From Carnobacterium_B sp045617425 (GTDB lineage: Bacteria > Bacillota > Bacilli > Lactobacillales > Carnobacteriaceae), in contig NZ_JAZLIO010000015.1 in NCBI RefSeq assembly GCF_045617425.1, forward strand, positions 248,001 to 312,000: a stretch of 64,000 nucleotides of DNA. Reading direction: 5' to 3'. A model generated the notes under the pieces. The model did no database searches. It was not told the DNA's origin and saw only the letters and a program-made list of their open reading frames with translations. Of the stretch, positions 18,009 to 26,964 are shown one piece after another. Both the position numbers and the translations under genes were made by a program. Position 1 is the first letter of the stretch. The number at the start of each line of letters is the position of its first letter.

Positions 18009-18386
18009 AATTTTTCCTATTTAATTATACTATCAAACCTTTCAATAGTATCATTAAATAGGATTCACTATGTACTTTTTTCTTAATAAATAATAAAAAG
18101 GTAGTTTATTAAATTTTATAATCGATTTTAATATCTAATTATAAAGTATATAATTAGTGTGATTTCAACATATAGAACATAATTTAATTGCTCCATGCGC
18201 TTTTCTTACTTTGGGATTGTACTTTCAAGAAAATTTTTTTATTTGTGCTTCACTCATTTTGTTTATTCATATTTTTATGGACAGGTTTTTTGGATACGGC
18301 TTAAAATATTTAGATAATTTTAAGTATACTCATATCATGTGATACTAACTCTATTAATTTTTAGCAAGAGAGTCATTTTTAACATC

Positions 18387-18418
18387 GGATACATGAAACA
18401 ATATAAATTCATGTATCT
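18387..18418. repeat. 31-bp palindromic repeat, copy 6
   Basis: GATACATGAAACAATATAAATTCATGTATC, one of the best-preserved copies, abutting a hairpin terminator. Confidence 0.85.
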
Positions 18419-18450
18419 AGAGCCTTGATTTTACAAGGTTCTTTTTGTTT
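18419..18450 (+). terminator. hairpin paired with the palindromic repeat
   Basis: AGAGCCTTG/CAAGGTTCT stem followed by a T run. The same hairpin accompanies repeat copies near 113, 22709 and 30322. Confidence 0.65.
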
Positions 18451-18517
18451 TTTTTACTCTAATTAAATAAGTTCGTTCATCTTTGATATACTAAAAATAA
18501 AAAAGGAGACTTCAGCT

Positions 18518-18736
18518 ATGAAAAACGAAAGTAAAATAAAAAAGTCAATAGGAGAATCATCTGCAAAATGGTCTAATATGTTTTACATAGCTTCGTTACT
18601 AATGTTATCAATCTATCAGTATGTTAAAACGAGTGTTTTAGGAACTGAATTCATCTTACTTATAATTGGCTTGGTAATATTTTTTATCACTTACTTTATA
18701 AAATCAAAAGGAATAGCAAATAATAATAAAAACTGA
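18518..18736 (+). CDS. small two-helix membrane protein
   Basis: A 72-residue protein of unknown family. It has a basic N-terminus (KNESKIKKS), two hydrophobic helices (about residues 21-38 and 45-64) and a hydrophilic tail rich in Lys and Asn. The ATG lies behind AAAGGAGACTTCAGCT. It stands alone, flanked on both sides by the 31-bp palindromic repeat. Such single tiny membrane genes recur in this zone; immunity or signalling roles are possible but not supported directly. Confidence 0.65.
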   Translation: MKNESKIKKSIGESSAKWSNMFYIASLLMLSIYQYVKTSVLGTEFILLIIGLVIFFITYFIKSKGIANNNKN

Positions 18737-18757
18737 ATCATAATTCATGCACTTATA

Positions 18758-18788
18758 AATACATGAAATTAAATGGAATTATGTATTT
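18758..18788. repeat. 31-bp palindromic repeat, copy 7
   Basis: AATACATGAAATTAAATGG...TTATGTATTT, 22 bp after the stop of the preceding gene. Confidence 0.8.
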
Positions 18789-18994
18789 ATAAAAACAGAC
18801 CACACATACACAGTATCCTAATAGCTTGAAACGCATTATTTCACATAAAATCATTAAAGATAACCTTGTATACATAAGTAAAAAGTTTATAAATTTACGG
18901 TAAGAAGACTGTTGTACCAACAGTGTAACATGTTTGTTGCTTTTATTTTCTTCTAAAATTAAGTAAGCTACTCATTATAAAGGAGATAAGTTAA

Positions 18995-19552
18995 ATGTCA
19001 TTAGGTCAGTCGCTAAAAGAAGCACGAGCAGCAATGGATTTCACTCAAGAAGATATTGCCAAAAAATTATATGTTACTCGACAAACTGTTTCGAGGTGGG
19101 AACAAAATAAAACACTGCCGAATATTTTTGTTTTACAAGAATTAAGTAGCCTCTATGGACTGTCGATTGACGAACTGATTTCTGAAACAAAAAAATCTGT
19201 ACAAAAGAAAGAGGAGGAAATAGCAATGAAAAAATTCAATTGGTTCGCGTTAGCTGGGGTACTCTTGTTCAATTTACTGTTATTTTCAGTCGTAGCTCTA
19301 ACCATTATCTTACTCGTTTTTTCCCTGTGGTTAGTTACAGGAACCTTTATTTTATCGCCAATGATCCTTTTAGGCGCTAACATAATAGGAGTACAAAGTT
19401 TTTCACTTTTCCAATCGTTCATAAGTATCCTTTTATGTCTCGCTGGACTAGTTCTATACCCTTTAACGAAAAAGACTACTCGAACTTTAGTGGATTCTTT
19501 TACAAAATATGTAAAATATAACAAAAAAATGGTTTATAGTGAGGAGTCGTAG
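18995..19552 (+). CDS. XRE-family regulator with membrane domain
   Basis: A 185-residue protein. The N-terminal helix-turn-helix is classical: FTQEDIAKKLYVTRQTVSRW and EQNKTLPNIFVLQELSSLYG within residues 1-65. After a charged linker, two strongly hydrophobic helices (about residues 80-105 and 118-155) anchor it to the membrane. This layout is typical of small Firmicute regulators that sense membrane state or work with an adjacent membrane protein. A 134-residue membrane protein gene follows 308 bases later. The ATG has AAAGGAGATAAG. Target genes are unknown. Confidence 0.85.
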   Translation: MSLGQSLKEARAAMDFTQEDIAKKLYVTRQTVSRWEQNKTLPNIFVLQELSSLYGLSIDELISETKKSVQKKEEEIAMKKFNWFALAGVLLFNLLLFSVVALTIILLVFSLWLVTGTFILSPMILLGANIIGVQSFSLFQSFISILLCLAGLVLYPLTKKTTRTLVDSFTKYVKYNKKMVYSEES

Positions 19553-19860
19553 ATTATCCAAATTATAATCTAATGATCTATATCTATTGGGAAGAATAGT
19601 ATATCTAGAGTAAAAATAACACGGAAGAAGGATATACTTACCCTTCTTCAGTGTTATTTGTTAGTATATATATAAATAAATAGTCCCTTTGATTAGGAAA
19701 TTTGATTAATAAAAGGAATAAACCCTATTTGAGACGTCTGTCAAAGAAGAGTACAGCACAAATAAAAATGGTTAAACTTCCAGTCTAAAGGTAGCACTAA
19801 AATTGAGAGTCTTTTTTGATAGGCTAATTGACAAACGATGTATTTAGAGGGGGAGAATAA
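19553..19860. other. spacer carrying a terminator
   Basis: Apart from the terminator at 19618-19655 no gene or motif is recognised here. Confidence 0.5.
19618..19655 (+). terminator. terminator of the XRE-membrane gene
   Basis: AACACGGAAGAAGG pairs with CCTTCTTCAGTGTT (one mismatch), followed by ATTTGTT. Confidence 0.65.
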
Positions 19861-20265
19861 ATGAGTGCAAATGATAAAAGCACAGGTTATGAACGACTAA
19901 TACAGTGGAGTCCTTATTTTATTATTAGCTGTACACTAGTAGGTTCGTTTCTTGTTTATTACTTTCAAGGCGAATTTCCTTATGAAGTGTTTAATGGTGG
20001 CCTAATAATAACGCTCCTTTTGGCAGTCATTCAAGTACTAAAACAAAAGAAAGCTATTGGTACTGATGGAGATGAACGTGGTATTAAGAATGTTTTACGA
20101 CTTTTTTCAGATACATCGCCTGTTTTTTTGGTTATTTTTTTCATAGCTCTAGGAGTTTATACACTGTTAGGTAATAAGTCTATTTCACTCTTTTATTTAT
20201 GGAATCTTTTCTTCTCTTATATTTGGATTGTAGGAATAAGTGCTCTTATCGGTAAAAGAAAATAA
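19861..20265 (+). CDS. four-helix membrane protein
   Basis: A 134-residue protein of unknown function with four hydrophobic stretches (about residues 17-35, 44-58, 82-102 and 108-128). Between helices two and three, the hydrophilic loop KQKKAIGTDGDERGIKNVLR is the most distinctive part and resembles the DERE-type loop of small membrane proteins that are paired with XRE regulators. GAGGGGGAG precedes the ATG. It may work with the membrane-anchored XRE protein encoded upstream, as that gene order is common. This is inference. Confidence 0.65.
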   Translation: MSANDKSTGYERLIQWSPYFIISCTLVGSFLVYYFQGEFPYEVFNGGLIITLLLAVIQVLKQKKAIGTDGDERGIKNVLRLFSDTSPVFLVIFFIALGVYTLLGNKSISLFYLWNLFFSYIWIVGISALIGKRK

Positions 20266-20294
20266 AAGGGGTAAAAAGACTATGATTATTATTA

Positions 20295-20324
20295 ACATAT
20301 GAAATTACATAGATTAATGTATCG
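20295..20324. repeat. 31-bp palindromic repeat, copy 8
   Basis: ACATATGAAATTACATAG...TTAATGTATCG, 30 bp after the stop of the preceding gene. Confidence 0.7.
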
Positions 20325-20429
20325 AAGAAACAGTTAACTTTAGTTGATTACACTAAACAAATATCGAATTATTTTAACTTTTATTTTCATTATAAATAAA
20401 ATATATACAGTTAAAGGATTAGGAGTAAT

Positions 20430-20861
20430 ATGATTAAGCAAATTGAAAAAGTATCTAATGAGGAATTAGATACTCTAATAGAATTATGGCTCAATGTAAA
20501 CATCGAAGCTCATGATTACATTAATAAAGACTATTGGATATCCAATAAAGAGTTTGTAAAAAGCGAATTACCTAAAGCAACTATACTTGCTTATTACAAA
20601 GAGAAAGAAATAGTAGGATTTTTGGGCTTTATGGATAACTACATTGCAGGTATCTTTATTCAAAAAGGATTTAGAGGTTGTGGTATTGGAAAGAAGTTAC
20701 TTGATATCGCGAAAGAAAAGAGTGAGCAACTAACATTGACAGTTTATAAAAAAAATAGGAATGCAATTGGATTCTATTCTGCTCAAAAATTTAAAAAAGT
20801 GAAAGAAGTAGTAGATACAAACACTTCAGAAATTGAGTACATAATGGTATGGCAGAAATAA
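20430..20861 (+). CDS. GNAT-family N-acetyltransferase
   Basis: A 143-residue acetyltransferase. The acetyl-CoA binding segment is QKGFRGCGIGKKLLDIAKEK (R-x-x-G-x-G-K/A), and the C-terminal KKNRNAIGFYSAQKFKK is the usual NxxAxxFYxxxGF-like end. The start ENELDTLIELWLNVNIEAHD pattern resembles PhnO/YiiD-like small acetyltransferases. GGATTAGGAGTA precedes the ATG. It stands alone between repeat copies 8 and 9. The substrate is unknown. Confidence 0.85.
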   Translation: MIKQIEKVSNEELDTLIELWLNVNIEAHDYINKDYWISNKEFVKSELPKATILAYYKEKEIVGFLGFMDNYIAGIFIQKGFRGCGIGKKLLDIAKEKSEQLTLTVYKKNRNAIGFYSAQKFKKVKEVVDTNTSEIEYIMVWQK

Positions 20862-20882
20862 ATATAAAGTCATTGTGTTTAT

Positions 20883-20913
20883 CAATACATTAATTTAGAT
20901 AAAATCATGTATT
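20883..20913. repeat. 31-bp palindromic repeat, copy 9
   Basis: CAATACATTAATTTAGAT...AATCATGTATTC, 22 bp after the acetyltransferase stop. Confidence 0.75.
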
Positions 20914-21013
20914 CTAAACATTGTGTAATCAAGGTTTTATTCCATCTTAATCTGTATTTTTCATAAACTGCGTATTCTGATACTTATGACAAAATCAAAA
21001 TATAAAAAGAAAA

Positions 21014-21042
21014 AAGATAGAGCATAAAATCTACTCTATCTT
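21014..21042. terminator. bidirectional terminator
   Basis: AAGATAGAG/CTCTATCTT stem with an A run upstream and a weak T run downstream, between convergent genes. Confidence 0.55.
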
Positions 21043-21072
21043 AATCGTGTCAGTCCTTCTAGCACTTTTTCT

Positions 21073-21104
21073 GAGTTTGTCTTAATTACCTTTAAGACAA
21101 ACTC
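21073..21104 (-). terminator. inverted repeat after the 63-residue gene
   Basis: Perfect 11-bp arms GAGTTTGTCTT/AAGACAAACTC three bases beyond the minus-strand stop. The tail is A-rich, so it may act in RNA stability rather than termination. Confidence 0.5.
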
Positions 21105-21106
21105 AT

Positions 21107-21298
21107 TCATGAAAATATTAAGTCAATTAGTTGAACACTCCAAGGAGTAAACATAAATAAGGAGAATAAAATAAGCAAAATACTTATAAAAAAGGTTACT
21201 TTGCTGTCTTGATTGTTTCTATAAACAGATATCGATCGGATTAAAAGATAAATACCGATAATTAATGTTAGAAAGTACCAAAAACCCATATGAAACAC
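21107..21298 (-). CDS. small membrane protein
   Basis: A 63-residue protein with two helices (about residues 4-22 and 34-55) and a short basic loop between them (RSISVYRNNQDSK). AAAGGAGTG precedes the ATG. It follows the XRE-membrane gene by 68 bases on the same strand and probably belongs with it, either as the partner that the regulator senses or as its target. The family is not recognised. Confidence 0.6.
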   Translation of the reverse strand: MFHMGFWYFLTLIIGIYLLIRSISVYRNNQDSKVTFFISILLILFSLFMFTPWSVQLIDLIFS

Positions 21299-21366
21299 TC
21301 CTTTTTAATTTTTTCAATTATACGATTAATTCCTTAAATTAGACCTTAAAAAAAAGTAGAGCAGTC

Positions 21367-21876
21367 TTATACTTTCTTCCGTGTCAAAAAAATCCCAAAG
21401 ATAACTCCAATAAGGGCAATTGGAGCTATTCTCATGAACAACCACTCAAATCCGTGAAAAACCACTCCAACAACTGCGATTTCAGGGTCACTATAATCCC
21501 AACCCAAGTAAGGACTACTTGACACTATTAAAACTGTGAAAATAACAGCTATAACCACGAACAATAAAATAAGAAGCCAGTGAAACATTTTGCTCCTTGT
21601 TGCTTTCCTTTGTGCGAGTTGCAAGTTGACGACCTCAAGTTTTTCAGAAATCACTTTTACGTCATCAACCTTCGACTCAATTATAGTTTCTCCAAGCAAA
21701 GTGCTTATGGATGTTTCAAACACTTCCGATATAGAAATAAGCATATCAGAATCAGGAACCGACAAACCTCGTTCCCATTTAGATATTGTTTGTCGCACCA
21801 CATTTAGTTTGATCGCAAGTTCTTCTTGCGAAAGCCCTATCGATTTTCGAATTGCTTTAATATTTTTCCCTAGCAT
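21367..21876 (-). CDS. XRE-family regulator with membrane domain
   Basis: A 169-residue protein. The helix-turn-helix LSQEELAIKLNVVRQTISKW with ERGLSVPDSDMLISISEVFE fills residues 1-65. A linker (to about 95) and two helices (about residues 97-118 and 145-163) follow. It has the same architecture as the 185-residue regulator at 19.0 kb, though with a different membrane part. AAGAGG precedes the ATG. A GTTGCTATAAGCAAC palindrome 45 bases upstream is a probable autoregulatory operator. Confidence 0.85.
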   Translation of the reverse strand: MLGKNIKAIRKSIGLSQEELAIKLNVVRQTISKWERGLSVPDSDMLISISEVFETSISTLLGETIIESKVDDVKVISEKLEVVNLQLAQRKATRSKMFHWLLILLFVVIAVIFTVLIVSSSPYLGWDYSDPEIAVVGVVFHGFEWLFMRIAPIALIGVIFGIFLTRKKV

Positions 21877-21920
21877 TAGTGATAACCTCTTTTCTACTGC
21901 TATTATATAATTAATTACTT

Positions 21921-21935
21921 GTTGCTATAAGCAAC
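21921..21935. promoter_or_regulatory. probable operator of the XRE-membrane gene
   Basis: GTTGCT-ATA-AGCAAC, a perfect palindrome 45 bases upstream of the regulator's start. Confidence 0.45.
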
Positions 21936-22044
21936 GCGAAGTAACATTTTACTATTTATTATCCTTACACTACTAATGTTGAGTTTTATTTAGTTCTTAT
22001 TGTGAAAAACTCACCTTGCCAGTTGCAAGTTATTCCATTATTCT

Positions 22045-22075
22045 CATACACGAAATTATATAAAATAGTGTATTT
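22045..22075. repeat. 31-bp palindromic repeat, copy 10
   Basis: CATACACGAAATTATATAAAAT...GTGTATTT, a degenerate copy. Confidence 0.65.
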
Positions 22076-22222
22076 TACACCACAAGGATACTTGTGTAAT
22101 TGTGGTATTTTTTATTTTAATTACTCTTAAAAAAAATATTATAGCCAAAAATTATTTTTAAAGATATATAACACAAAAATACTAGTATAAATTAAGTATA
22201 CCAATAGGTCATACTTAATTAT

Positions 22223-22600
22223 TTACCGAGAACGAAGTTTAAAAATCCAATTCTCAAAAATTTCATTTCTGAATAATCTAGAAAGAATAAAGTATGCGAG
22301 ATAAAATGAAATTATATCAACCCATATTCCAGTATTGAAAATTATAAGAATTTGCCCTAAAAGTAAGATAACAATACATTCTATAAATTTTTCTGCTTTA
22401 GATTCTTGTTTTTTAGGAGGAGTAAATTCCTTGAAATATTTATTTAATATAATTTCTGAAATAATTACTGACAATAGAGCTATAAAACTAATTCCTATGC
22501 TAGTAAGATTAAAAAGATTATTAAAAATTAAAGCAGCTACGATCATTAGTATGAAAACAACAACGTCACTAATTAAATAATATTTATTTTCTTTTTTCAT
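22223..22600 (-). CDS. four-helix membrane protein
   Basis: A 125-residue protein of unknown family. Two helices in residues 9-50 are followed by a charged loop (KEFTPPKKQESKAEKFIE) and two more helices in residues 72-108. The tail ENWIFKLRSR is basic. The ribosome binding site is weak (AAAGTAGATGA). It is monocistronic, between repeat copies 10 and 11. No function can be assigned. Confidence 0.6.
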   Translation of the reverse strand: MKKENKYYLISDVVVFILMIVAALIFNNLFNLTSIGISFIALLSVIISEIILNKYFKEFTPPKKQESKAEKFIECIVILLLGQILIIFNTGIWVDIISFYLAYFILSRLFRNEIFENWIFKLRSR

Positions 22601-22683
22601 AAAATCATCTACTTTCTTACATGTGATTATACCTTATCAATAACAATTGTTAATACTTTTTTAGAAAAGTAAATATACAAAAA

Positions 22684-22707
22684 AGAACCTTGATTTAGTA
22701 AGGTTCT
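22684..22707. terminator. hairpin paired with the palindromic repeat
   Basis: AGAACCTT/AAGGTTCT perfect stem, one base before repeat copy 11, and a twin of the hairpin at 18419. Confidence 0.55.
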
Positions 22708-22708
22708 C

Positions 22709-22738
22709 GATACATGTTTTTATCTAATTTCGTGAATT
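22709..22738. repeat. 31-bp palindromic repeat, copy 11
   Basis: GATACATGTTTTTATCTAATTTCGTGAATT, degenerate in the right arm. Confidence 0.7.
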
Positions 22739-23036
22739 AGTAATTCTAAAAAATTTAAAATTAATATAATGACTAAATTAACTTCATTTGATAAACTATT
22801 GTATAAAAAATTAAGACAACTAAATTTTCCGATTAGAATAACGTTACAACAATTCATTAGAAAGAAAAATCTATCTATTTCTTACTAATTGCATCTAAAC
22901 TTCACTCAATTTATAAAATGAAAAAAATTTTTCAATCAAAAAAAACAACGCAAGAAATTTATCTTACGCTGCTTAAAAAAACTTTATTATCCATACCATT
23001 GGATAGAGAGCTTTAACTTACTTTTCATTCTGCTTA
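22739..23036. other. spacer before the symporter gene
   Basis: A+T-rich, no gene seen. It contains the symporter terminator at 22944-22978. Confidence 0.4.
22944..22978 (-). terminator. terminator of the alanine symporter gene
   Basis: On the minus strand, CAGCGTAAG/CTTGCGTTG with an eight-base loop is followed by eight Ts. Confidence 0.65.
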
Positions 23037-24404
23037 TTAACTTTTTTTCCGTTCTTTTTCATAAATACCCTTTTTACCAAAGTATTCCTTAGTCAAGCGT
23101 GCGATTACCGGGCTAAGTACTAGTAGGCCGATTAAGTTTGGCAATGCCATCAAGCCGTTCAGCGTGTCCGCAATAGCCCAAACTACGCGCAATCCGCCAA
23201 CTGCTCCAACCACAATAAGCGGAAGAAAAATGAGTCGGTAAACTACAATTGATTTAGGCCCAAATAAATACTCCATGCAACGTTCACCGTAGTATGACCA
23301 GCCCAACAATGTTGAAAATGCAAAAAAGATTAAACCGAATGTCACGATTTGTCCACCAAATGGCATTCCTTCATTAAAAGCCACCGTTGTTAAAGCAGCA
23401 CCGTCTAGACCAGTTTCCCATACCCCAGTCATAACAATAACTAGAGCTGTAATGGTACATATGACAAGTGTGTCAATGAATACTTCAAAAATACCCCAAA
23501 GACCTTGTCTGACAGGATGATCTGTTGTTGCTGCCGCATGAGCAATAGGTGCGCTTCCAAGTCCAGCTTCATTTGTAAAGACCCCTCTAGAAATACCGAA
23601 GCGGATTGTCATTGCCATTGTGGAACCAACAAACCCACCAGTAGCTGCCGTTCCTGTGAAGGCATCGTGGAATATAACACCAAATGCTGCAGGGACAAGT
23701 TCGATATTAAGAATAATAATGATTACACCTCCAGCAATGTAAATAGTTGCCATTAATGGTACTAGCACTGAAGTTACCAACCCAATTTTCTTGATACCGC
23801 CTAACGTAACTAAACTGACGGCAATCGCTAAAACGATACCTGTCACTAAAGGATCGATGTCAAACGTACTTTTAAGGGAAGCCGCAACAGAATTGGACTG
23901 CACCATATTACCAATTCCGAAGGTAGCTATAGTACCAAAAACGGCAAATAGCACACCCAACCACTTCATGTTTGCTCCCTTATCAAGGTAGTACATTGGT
24001 CCGCCAACGAAGTGGCCTTCCTTAGTTTTTTCTCTATACTCGATAGACAAGACAACCTCACCGAATTTCGTCGCCATCCCAAACAATGCAGCAAGCCACA
24101 TCCAGAAAATTGCACCTGGTCCACCTATAGCTATAGCTGTACCAACGCCGGCAATATTTCCCGTACCGACTGAGGCTGCTAAAGCCGTAGCTACCGCTTG
24201 AAAAGCCGTGACTTCTCCTTCACCTTTTTGTTTTTTTGCAAACATTTTGAAAAGTGTTTGCTTCATAACATAACCAATTTTAGTGAGGGATATAAAATTC
24301 GTCCGTACCGTCAAGTAAATTCCTGTTCCTAAAATAAGAACTAAAAGCGGCCACCCCCATACAATCCCATTAATCGTCTCATTTATCTTTGTAAAAGTAT
24401 CCAT
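23037..24404 (-). CDS. sodium:alanine symporter (AGCS family)
   Basis: A 455-residue carrier that imports alanine or glycine with sodium. Family signatures include the N-terminal GWPLLVLILGTGIYLTVRT, ALAASVGTGNIAGVGTAIAI in the substrate site, the FGISRGVFTNEAGLGSAPIA segment, and LFFAFSTLLGWSYYGERCME near the C-terminus. About eleven helices are present and the length is normal. The gene is single with its own terminator. Base composition looks more core-like than in the neighbouring cassettes. Confidence 0.92.
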   Translation of the reverse strand: MDTFTKINETINGIVWGWPLLVLILGTGIYLTVRTNFISLTKIGYVMKQTLFKMFAKKQKGEGEVTAFQAVATALAASVGTGNIAGVGTAIAIGGPGAIFWMWLAALFGMATKFGEVVLSIEYREKTKEGHFVGGPMYYLDKGANMKWLGVLFAVFGTIATFGIGNMVQSNSVAASLKSTFDIDPLVTGIVLAIAVSLVTLGGIKKIGLVTSVLVPLMATIYIAGGVIIIILNIELVPAAFGVIFHDAFTGTAATGGFVGSTMAMTIRFGISRGVFTNEAGLGSAPIAHAAATTDHPVRQGLWGIFEVFIDTLVICTITALVIVMTGVWETGLDGAALTTVAFNEGMPFGGQIVTFGLIFFAFSTLLGWSYYGERCMEYLFGPKSIVVYRLIFLPLIVVGAVGGLRVVWAIADTLNGLMALPNLIGLLVLSPVIARLTKEYFGKKGIYEKERKKS

Positions 24405-24535
24405 ATTTTTCCCCTTACTGTCCGTCTTATTTGCAATTTCACTAATATACCCTACTTACTACCAGTATTGCAACTTTTTTTCTACATTCTATATACTCCT
24501 AGAAAGAAAGGGTGAAAAAGGTGGGAATTTGAAAA

Positions 24536-24877
24536 TGGAAGTCGTTGTTTAAACTTGTCGAGCTTCCTAAAATAGTACATAAAAAAGAGTGGATCTGTTT
24601 CAAGATCTACTGACTCAAAATGAGCAATGGAAACAACAAACTGCCGTTGATTTAAACGACTATTCCCCTAAAAAATGGAGCAAAATCAGATGAAATCGTC
24701 CACCAACATTTAAGCACCTACCAAGAGAAATTAGATGTGGTCTTGCATCAAGCGGATCAACAGGCTAAAAAAGAACGTCGGACCTATTGGATCGAATGAA
24801 TCAGTATTTTAGGCATTGGGGCCGTTACCCTTTTAGCTATTTACGGGATGTTTTCGTTCTTTATGGAATGTAACTGA
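24536..24877 (+). pseudogene. mobB: mobB-like mobilisation gene remnant
   Basis: Scattered frames on the plus strand give KLVELPKIVHKKEW, then DEIVHQHLSTYQEKLDVVLH with QADQQAKKERRTYWIE, and a hydrophobic end ISILGIGAVTLLAIYGMFSF FMECN. This pattern of a coiled segment plus a C-terminal helix is like the MobB-type protein that follows relaxase genes on lactic-acid-bacterial plasmids. At least three frameshifts or stops interrupt it. The gene is dead. It could be the continuation of the relaxase relic at 3.8-4.4 kb. Confidence 0.5.
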
Positions 24878-24996
24878 TGGGTTTATTTTTCATGAAACTC
24901 TTATGTCGTATTTTGCCCGTTTTAAGCGGTTTGGTTGTATTTTGACGTCTTTATCTCATTTGAAAGATAAAACTTCATAAGTGGAGGAATTCTGGT

Positions 24997-25396
24997 CATT
25001 TAAAACGAGTTAGTCTTGTATCTCTTACTTCTTTAGTGATTTGTTTTAGCGTGTTTCTTTTATTAGGGTATTCAACTCAATCAAAAATGTCATTTGGATT
25101 AAATATTCAAGAAATATCTGCTCAGCAACAACAATTGAAAGAACAAAAACGAGTGGTTGAAGAAAAAAATAGCGGCAGAAGAAACAGATTCCCAATTAAA
25201 GAACAACTAGAAGCTTCTTTAAAATCTAGCAGATACCGAAAAAAATGTAGTTGGTATTAATGATAGCGTATCAATAATTATTACAGAAGAATGGTTTTCA
25301 GAAAACCAACAACTTATTGATCAATTATCAGATGAAACAGACCGAAAAGACTATGCGAATCGTTTTGAGTCGGTTAGAGAGTCTTTTTTGAACTAA
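24997..25396 (+). pseudogene. broken secreted/membrane-anchored coiled-coil protein gene
   Basis: An N-terminal membrane segment (HLKRVSLVSLTSLVICFSVF) lacks a start codon. It leads to a glutamine-rich coiled coil (EISAQQQQLKEQKRVVEEK). Frame changes then give IAAEETDSQL, EQLEASLKS and finally VVGINDSVSIIITEEWFSEN to a stop at 25396. Three shifts are needed. GTGGAGG lies just upstream. It follows the mobB-like relic and was probably part of the same plasmid module. Function unknown. Confidence 0.5.
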
Positions 25397-25531
25397 ACGT
25401 TCTTTTTCAACTTATTTAGCAGTCAACTATTGGATAAATCTTTTTTTAAAGCCTAACATATGTAATTTCTTAAATCCTCGATTAAAATTAGAGTTGCGGC
25501 ACTCTATTAATAGTTAATAAATATTTTTCAG

Positions 25532-26419
25532 TTATTTGTACTGATCTCTAAGAAATTGAAAGACTTTGTTACTCTCTACTAAATTTTCTAGATATATTTT
25601 AAGTTCTTCTAAAATTTTTTCTTTAGGATATATTTTCATTTTACTATCAAATTCTTTATATGATGGTTTAGTACGAATGGAATTAAAATTACTCATAGGG
25701 TCTGAATATTTTAAATTATAGGCCATTCCAACTATTGTTTGCCTAGGGCTCTTATCATGTAACAGTTTAATATTACTTATCAATTCAATTCTCTCTTCTT
25801 TCAACCTTTGTTCTCGCTCTTTTATCCAGTTATTTCTTTCCTTTTCTTGCCTCATCTTTTCTTCATAATATTCTGATAAACTGTTGTAATAACTTTCACC
25901 TAATATTTCATTCATTTTTTTTAATATATTAAATGCTTCTTGAGGAACTAAAAAGGATTTATTATAGCAGTTTTTCATCCATGCTGGATTAGGAATTATT
26001 TGATCAAGATACCATTGTTCAATAATTGGGACTAAAAATGCAAGCAATCCTGGGTGGCCAAACTCTAGGGATGTTTCTTTTGAAATCAGAACGTGTAAAA
26101 TATTATGCTCTATTAAATCACAATAAACTAATCTCTCTTTTTTTTGATAATCAAACGGAATTTTATTACTTTTTACAAACTCTTTATCGGATATGTTCAG
26201 CATTTTTTTTTCATCTATATGATGACAATATAGGCCCTCACTCGTTCTTGAAAATTTTCCTTTTGTAATATTTTTTATTTCTTTCTTCAAAAATCTCTGA
26301 TAGGAATTTTCTCTAAAATAATCATCCTGTGCAGAACCATATTTTTGAAGTAAAAATTCAACTGCTTCATCATAATTAAATTTTGATAATAAATTCTCAT
26401 ATTCTTCATAGTTGCTCAT
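25532..26419 (-). CDS. HNH-nuclease-like protein of unknown role
   Basis: A 295-residue protein. The segment EGLYCHHIDEKKMLNISDKE, followed by ERLVYCDLIEHNILHVLISK, has the HH...C...EHxxLH layout of an HNH-type metal-dependent nuclease, at residues 60-115. The rest is a helical region and a highly charged coiled coil (EKMRQEKERNNWIKEREQRL, about 190-215), which may bind a partner. No neighbouring partner gene is evident. Phage defence and toxin roles are both possible for stand-alone HNH proteins. A recent arrival is likely given the very high A+T content. Confidence 0.6.
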   Translation of the reverse strand: MSNYEEYENLLSKFNYDEAVEFLLQKYGSAQDDYFRENSYQRFLKKEIKNITKGKFSRTSEGLYCHHIDEKKMLNISDKEFVKSNKIPFDYQKKERLVYCDLIEHNILHVLISKETSLEFGHPGLLAFLVPIIEQWYLDQIIPNPAWMKNCYNKSFLVPQEAFNILKKMNEILGESYYNSLSEYYEEKMRQEKERNNWIKEREQRLKEERIELISNIKLLHDKSPRQTIVGMAYNLKYSDPMSNFNSIRTKPSYKEFDSKMKIYPKEKILEELKIYLENLVESNKVFQFLRDQYK

Positions 26420-26478
26420 AAATAGTTACTCCTATTTTTTAAAGGTAAGTAGTGACTTTTCTATTTTCCTGATTAACA

Positions 26479-26508
26479 GATACATGAAATTGCTTAAAAA
26501 CGTATATC
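26479..26508. repeat. 31-bp palindromic repeat, copy 12
   Basis: GATACATGAAATTGCTTAAAAACGTATATC, eight bases after the stop of the 101-residue gene. Confidence 0.7.
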
Positions 26509-26515
26509 AAAAAGC

Positions 26516-26821
26516 TTAATAAAACAGTGGTATATAAGGTGGAATTCCGGCTTCAGGTAAAAGGTATATAAAAACTGTAAAAAGAATTAATAACAGCGAG
26601 AATAATAGTAGAACGTAAGCAACTATTTGTTTTCCTTTTCCAATAATTGATAAAGTTGATAGAATAAATCCTCCAACGGATAGAAAAATAGATAATGAAA
26701 ATGCAAACCATATGTTATATGTTCCTATTTTATCTAAGCCAGTTGATAAGAATAGGATAATATAAATTGATATAAACGTGATACTTATTGTAGAAAATAA
26801 CTTTGTCATTTTTTTAAGCAA
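26516..26821 (-). CDS. small three-helix membrane protein
   Basis: A 101-residue protein with three hydrophobic segments (about residues 10-28, 38-60 and 68-90) and little else. The end is LLPEAGIPPYIPLFY. The start is TTG nine bases after GGAG; an ATG four codons later (26809) is possible. It is single and bracketed by repeat copies 12 and 13. The family is not recognised. Confidence 0.6.
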   Translation of the reverse strand: MLKKMTKLFSTISITFISIYIILFLSTGLDKIGTYNIWFAFSLSIFLSVGGFILSTLSIIGKGKQIVAYVLLLFSLLLILFTVFIYLLPEAGIPPYIPLFY

Positions 26822-26885
26822 CTATAATCTCTCCATTTCATTTTTTTTGGTTAGTTATAGTATTTATTATTACTAAGAATAAAGC

Positions 26886-26916
26886 AATACATGAAATTAG
26901 ATGGATTCATGTATTT
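26886..26916. repeat. 31-bp palindromic repeat, copy 13
   Basis: AATACATGAAATTAGATGG...TTCATGTATTT, well preserved, 49 bp after the mepB stop. Confidence 0.85.
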
Positions 26917-26964
26917 GAAACTTTATTTTAATAAGGTAATTTTTCACATTTATTATTTCGTAAG

